Assembly: GCF_009931615.1 (NCBI RefSeq)
Contig: NZ_CP046620.1
Location: 496,001 to 560,000, forward strand
Length of the DNA stretch: 64,000 nt
Direction of reading: 5' to 3'
Origin: Algicella marina
GTDB taxonomy: Bacteria; Pseudomonadota; Alphaproteobacteria; Rhodobacterales; Rhodobacteraceae
In this document: one piece after another, positions 61,927-64,000 of the stretch
How positions within the stretch are numbered: the stretch's first letter is position 1
Layout: each line of letters begins with the position of its first letter
Position numbers and translations under genes: made by a program
The notes under the pieces: generated by a model
What the model saw: the letters and a program-made list of their open reading frames with translations, nothing else
What the model was told of the DNA's origin: nothing
Databases searched by the model: none

Positions 61927-62895
61927 TTATTCGCCCATTGCGGCGAGCAGTTCGGTATGCCGGACCACTTGCGTGTCCCAGTACTCTCTCTGCTCGTCGG
62001 CGTTCATCCAAAGGGGGGAGAGGCTCTCGGATTCGAGATAGGCCTGCCACTCGTCGGATTCGTAGATCTTGGTGAACAAGTCCCGATAGTATTCAGCGGC
62101 TTCCTCCGACATGCCCGGCGCTCCGACAACCGCACGCTGGTTGTAGTAGCTGAAGTCATGCCCTTTTTCCTTCATCGTCGGGACGTCCGGATAGGCCGGC
62201 ATACGCTCATCGGAGAACGCGAGAAGTGGGACGAAATCTCCGGACTCGTAGAAGCCTTTGGCTTCCGCCGGGTTGTTCACCGTCGCCATGATCTGCTTAC
62301 CAGCAAGATCCTTGGCCACGGCACCACCGCCATCGTAGGGGATGTACTTGATGTCGAGATCGAAGGCTTCCGACATGTACGCAATGACGATGCTGTCTTC
62401 CTGGCCCTTACCGGTGCCGCCCATGACGAATTCACCATCGCCTTTTACGGTCTCGAGGTACTCCTCGAACGTATTGATGCCCTGGTCCTTGTGCACCCAG
62501 AGCACGAACGGATCGACGCCCATCATCGCGATTGGCGTGAAGGTCTGGATATCGATACCAAGGTTGGACTGCCGAAGTGGCGTGGTGAAGAAAGAGTTGA
62601 GTGTCACCAAAATTGTATGATCCGGATCACCCGTACCCTGCAGAGCGATCAAGGCTTCCGCGCCGGAACCGCCGCCCTTGTTGTTCGGGATCAGAGGACG
62701 ATTGGTGAGGTCCTTTTTTTCGGCGACCGACTGGAGAAACCGTGCGATCTGGTCAGCGCCGCCGCCGGCACCCGCCATGATGACAAAATCTATCGGTTTG
62801 GTGGGCTCCCAAGCATGGGCCGGGTTTGCAAAACCTGTAAGCGCAAGCGCCGTGGCGCCCATCATCGTTACGAAAGTACGTTTAGTCGTTTTCAT
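61927..62895 (-). CDS. tctC: tripartite tricarboxylate transporter substrate-binding protein TctC
   Basis: A 322-residue exported binding protein (signal MMGATALALTGFANPAHA) of the Bug/TctC family: IDFVIMAGAGGGADQIARFL near residue 35-54, and YMSEAFDLDIKYIPYDGGG with ligand loop near 175. It captures an anionic organic acid in the periplasm. The exact ligand is not predictable. First gene of the TTT operon; the promoter should lie in 62896-63040. Confidence 0.93.
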   Translation of the reverse strand: MKTTKRTFVTMMGATALALTGFANPAHAWEPTKPIDFVIMAGAGGGADQIARFLQSVAEKKDLTNRPLIPNNKGGGSGAEALIALQGTGDPDHTILVTLNSFFTTPLRQSNLGIDIQTFTPIAMMGVDPFVLWVHKDQGINTFEEYLETVKGDGEFVMGGTGKGQEDSIVIAYMSEAFDLDIKYIPYDGGGAVAKDLAGKQIMATVNNPAEAKGFYESGDFVPLLAFSDERMPAYPDVPTMKEKGHDFSYYNQRAVVGAPGMSEEAAEYYRDLFTKIYESDEWQAYLESESLSPLWMNADEQREYWDTQVVRHTELLAAMGE

Positions 62896-63040
62896 ATCTC
62901 ACTCCCATTGGTTCAGTGTTCAATCCGGCGAACTTCTTCTTCCGAGAAGCTTTGAAACCGGTCTTGCTCAATTAATGTTGGTCACTCCTCCTTCATCGTT
63001 ACGTGCCTCAACCAGAAGTTTATCCTAAGCCACTGAAAAG

Positions 63041-63898
63041 TCAGTGACTAAAAAGGATAGGTATGTCCGATTGATCGACAACGGTTTGTGTATTGCCACC
63101 GAGCAGCGTCTCCCGCTCGTGACTGTCTCCATATGCGCCCATAATCAGCATGTCAGCGCCGATTGATGACGTTTCGGCCAGCAATGCTGCGCCGATGTTA
63201 CGGGTCGCCTTAAAGTTGACCACCTGCGCTTTCGTGTCATGGGCGGCCAGGTAGTGCAAAACTTCATCAACTGTCGTTCCGGGCCCGGCATCCGTTCCAT
63301 TCGTGAGAATCGATACGTTCTGCGCCTCGTGTATTACCGGCAGGCTCTGGCTGAGAGCCCGTGCGGATTCTGCACTGCCGTTCCAAGCAAGTGCCACGTG
63401 GGTTCCGAGCTTCTCGGGCGCCTCGGCGTTCGGCGGGCACATCAGCACAGGTCGACCGGAGTTGAACAGCGCCACCTGCATTGTGTTGATGCCAATGTTC
63501 CGGTCGCGGTCGGGTTTGGCGACTGCAATGACGTCTACCAGACGACCTTTCCTCTTGATCACATCAACCTGGCGGCCCGTCGCATCCGAAAAAGAGACAG
63601 ACGCGCCGACGCCGTTCGGGCCATCGACGACCGGAAGCGAAAGCTCCGCCGCCAGCGAGATGAGTTCCTTGCGCACCGCCATGTCTTCATGCTCGGCAAC
63701 TTGTGCGGAGTTCTTGAGGATCTGCTCTTGGAGCTTCTTTGAAATCGGTACGCCGTAAGGCAGGAGATCTTCCGGGCGCGGTCGGCAATGCACGGCGGCG
63801 ATGTGCGCGCCATGGGTTCTGGCCAGTGCCGCGGCGAAGCACAGCACGTTAGGTGCTTTGCCATCGCCGCGAACGGGCATCATGATCGTGCGGATCAT
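63041..63898 (-). CDS. universal stress protein (tandem Usp domains)
   Basis: A 285-residue protein with an N-terminal Usp-like domain (TIMMPVRGDGKAPNVLCFAAAL) and a C-terminal domain with the ATP-binding pattern ADMLIMGAYGDSHERETLLGG. Such proteins bind ATP or AMP and act in stress survival, with unknown partners. GAGGAG lies 9 bases upstream of the ATG. It starts 12 bases after the fhs stop, so the two are probably cotranscribed. Confidence 0.88.
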   Translation of the reverse strand: MIRTIMMPVRGDGKAPNVLCFAAALARTHGAHIAAVHCRPRPEDLLPYGVPISKKLQEQILKNSAQVAEHEDMAVRKELISLAAELSLPVVDGPNGVGASVSFSDATGRQVDVIKRKGRLVDVIAVAKPDRDRNIGINTMQVALFNSGRPVLMCPPNAEAPEKLGTHVALAWNGSAESARALSQSLPVIHEAQNVSILTNGTDAGPGTTVDEVLHYLAAHDTKAQVVNFKATRNIGAALLAETSSIGADMLIMGAYGDSHERETLLGGNTQTVVDQSDIPILFSH

Positions 63899-63910
63899 GA
63901 CAGTTTCTCC

Positions 63911-64000
63911 TCAGAAGAGGCCATCTATTTCACCCTTGTCGTTGATGCGGATGTTCTCAGCGGACGGCACGCGGGGCAGGCCCGGCATCGTCATGATCTC
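63911..64000 (-). CDS. fhs: formate-tetrahydrofolate ligase, C-terminal end only
   Basis: The last 29 codons before the TGA at 63911-63913 read EIMTMPGLPRVPSAENI and NDKGEIDGLF, the conserved C-terminus of formate-tetrahydrofolate ligase (GxIMTMPGLPKVPxA...IxGLF). The gene runs off the end of the window. It makes 10-formyl-THF from formate, THF and ATP. Confidence 0.88.
   Translation of the reverse strand, partial: EIMTMPGLPRVPSAENIRINDKGEIDGLF

Noticed and set aside
62896-63047. Small dyad CACTGA-AAAG-TCAGTG at 63031-63046 as a terminator of the universal stress gene.
   Set aside because: The stem includes the stop codon, is only 6 base pairs and no T-run follows. It may contribute to 3'-end formation but cannot be called.

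Overview
The window is a high-GC, densely packed chromosomal segment of an alphaproteobacterium, most likely of the Rhodobacteraceae/Roseobacter group. That placement rests on gene content read from the translations: a GapR-type nucleoid protein, ectABC with a dedicated aspartate kinase, ccmAB divergent from acnA, an Lhr-type ligase/exonuclease pair, a tripartite tricarboxylate transporter and many putative ABC uptake operons. The set (ectoine, trehalose and glycogen synthesis, organic-acid and peptide uptake) suits a halotolerant heterotroph. No phage, insertion sequence, CRISPR array or rRNA was seen. The species cannot be named from the sequence.

Layout. 1-2.5 kb: end of a ligase-associated exonuclease gene and its ATP-dependent DNA ligase. 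2.5-3.0 kb: non-coding, with an 11-bp tandem repeat and a long imperfect inverted repeat. 3-7 kb (minus): otsBA (trehalose), kynU, a methyltransferase. 7-9.7 kb: LysR regulator, secreted EF-hand protein, ECF sigma factor, two-helix membrane protein. 9.7-18.6 kb (minus): one long probable operon encoding a polyamine/opine-type ABC importer with two DUF proteins, a BenE-like transporter and an orphan HyuA-type hydantoinase. 18.9-27 kb: sulfotransferase-like protein, ArgE-type deacetylase, divergent five-gene peptide ABC importer. 27.1-31.5 kb: ccmAB (ccmCDG absent) and acnA. 31.6-34.2 kb: exported intradiol dioxygenase, DUF1223 protein, lipid A-type acyltransferase. 34.2-37.6 kb: infC with an apparent AUA start, a YopT-like (C58) cysteine protease gene on the opposite strand, thrS. 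37.9-41.7 kb: three alpha/beta hydrolases, small membrane protein, gapR, VOC protein. 41.8-53.7 kb: glycogen metabolism, glgP then glgBCAX-pgm, with a decayed TylF-like methyltransferase gene between. 53.8 kb: tRNA-Met(CAU). 54.1-58.5 kb: ectABC-ask with a divergent MarR-type regulator. 58.6-64 kb (minus): ketopantoate-reductase-like gene, tctCBA, universal stress protein, and the 3' end of fhs.

How the genes work together. Three carbon/osmolyte systems sit together: glucose-1-phosphate/glycogen cycling (GlgP, GlgX, Pgm for breakdown; GlgC, GlgA, GlgB for synthesis), trehalose synthesis (OtsA, OtsB) and ectoine synthesis from aspartate (Ask, EctB, EctA, EctC; aspartate-semialdehyde dehydrogenase must lie elsewhere). 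The importers (polyamine-type ABC, peptide ABC, TctABC, BenE) feed catabolism through aconitase and the TCA cycle.

The items most worth a second look are the C58 protease gene between thrS and infC, the non-canonical infC start, the GGTATGG 11-bp repeat that also sits in frame inside glgB, the ABC permease with a periplasmic insert of about 265 residues, and the methyltransferase pseudogene inside the glycogen locus.
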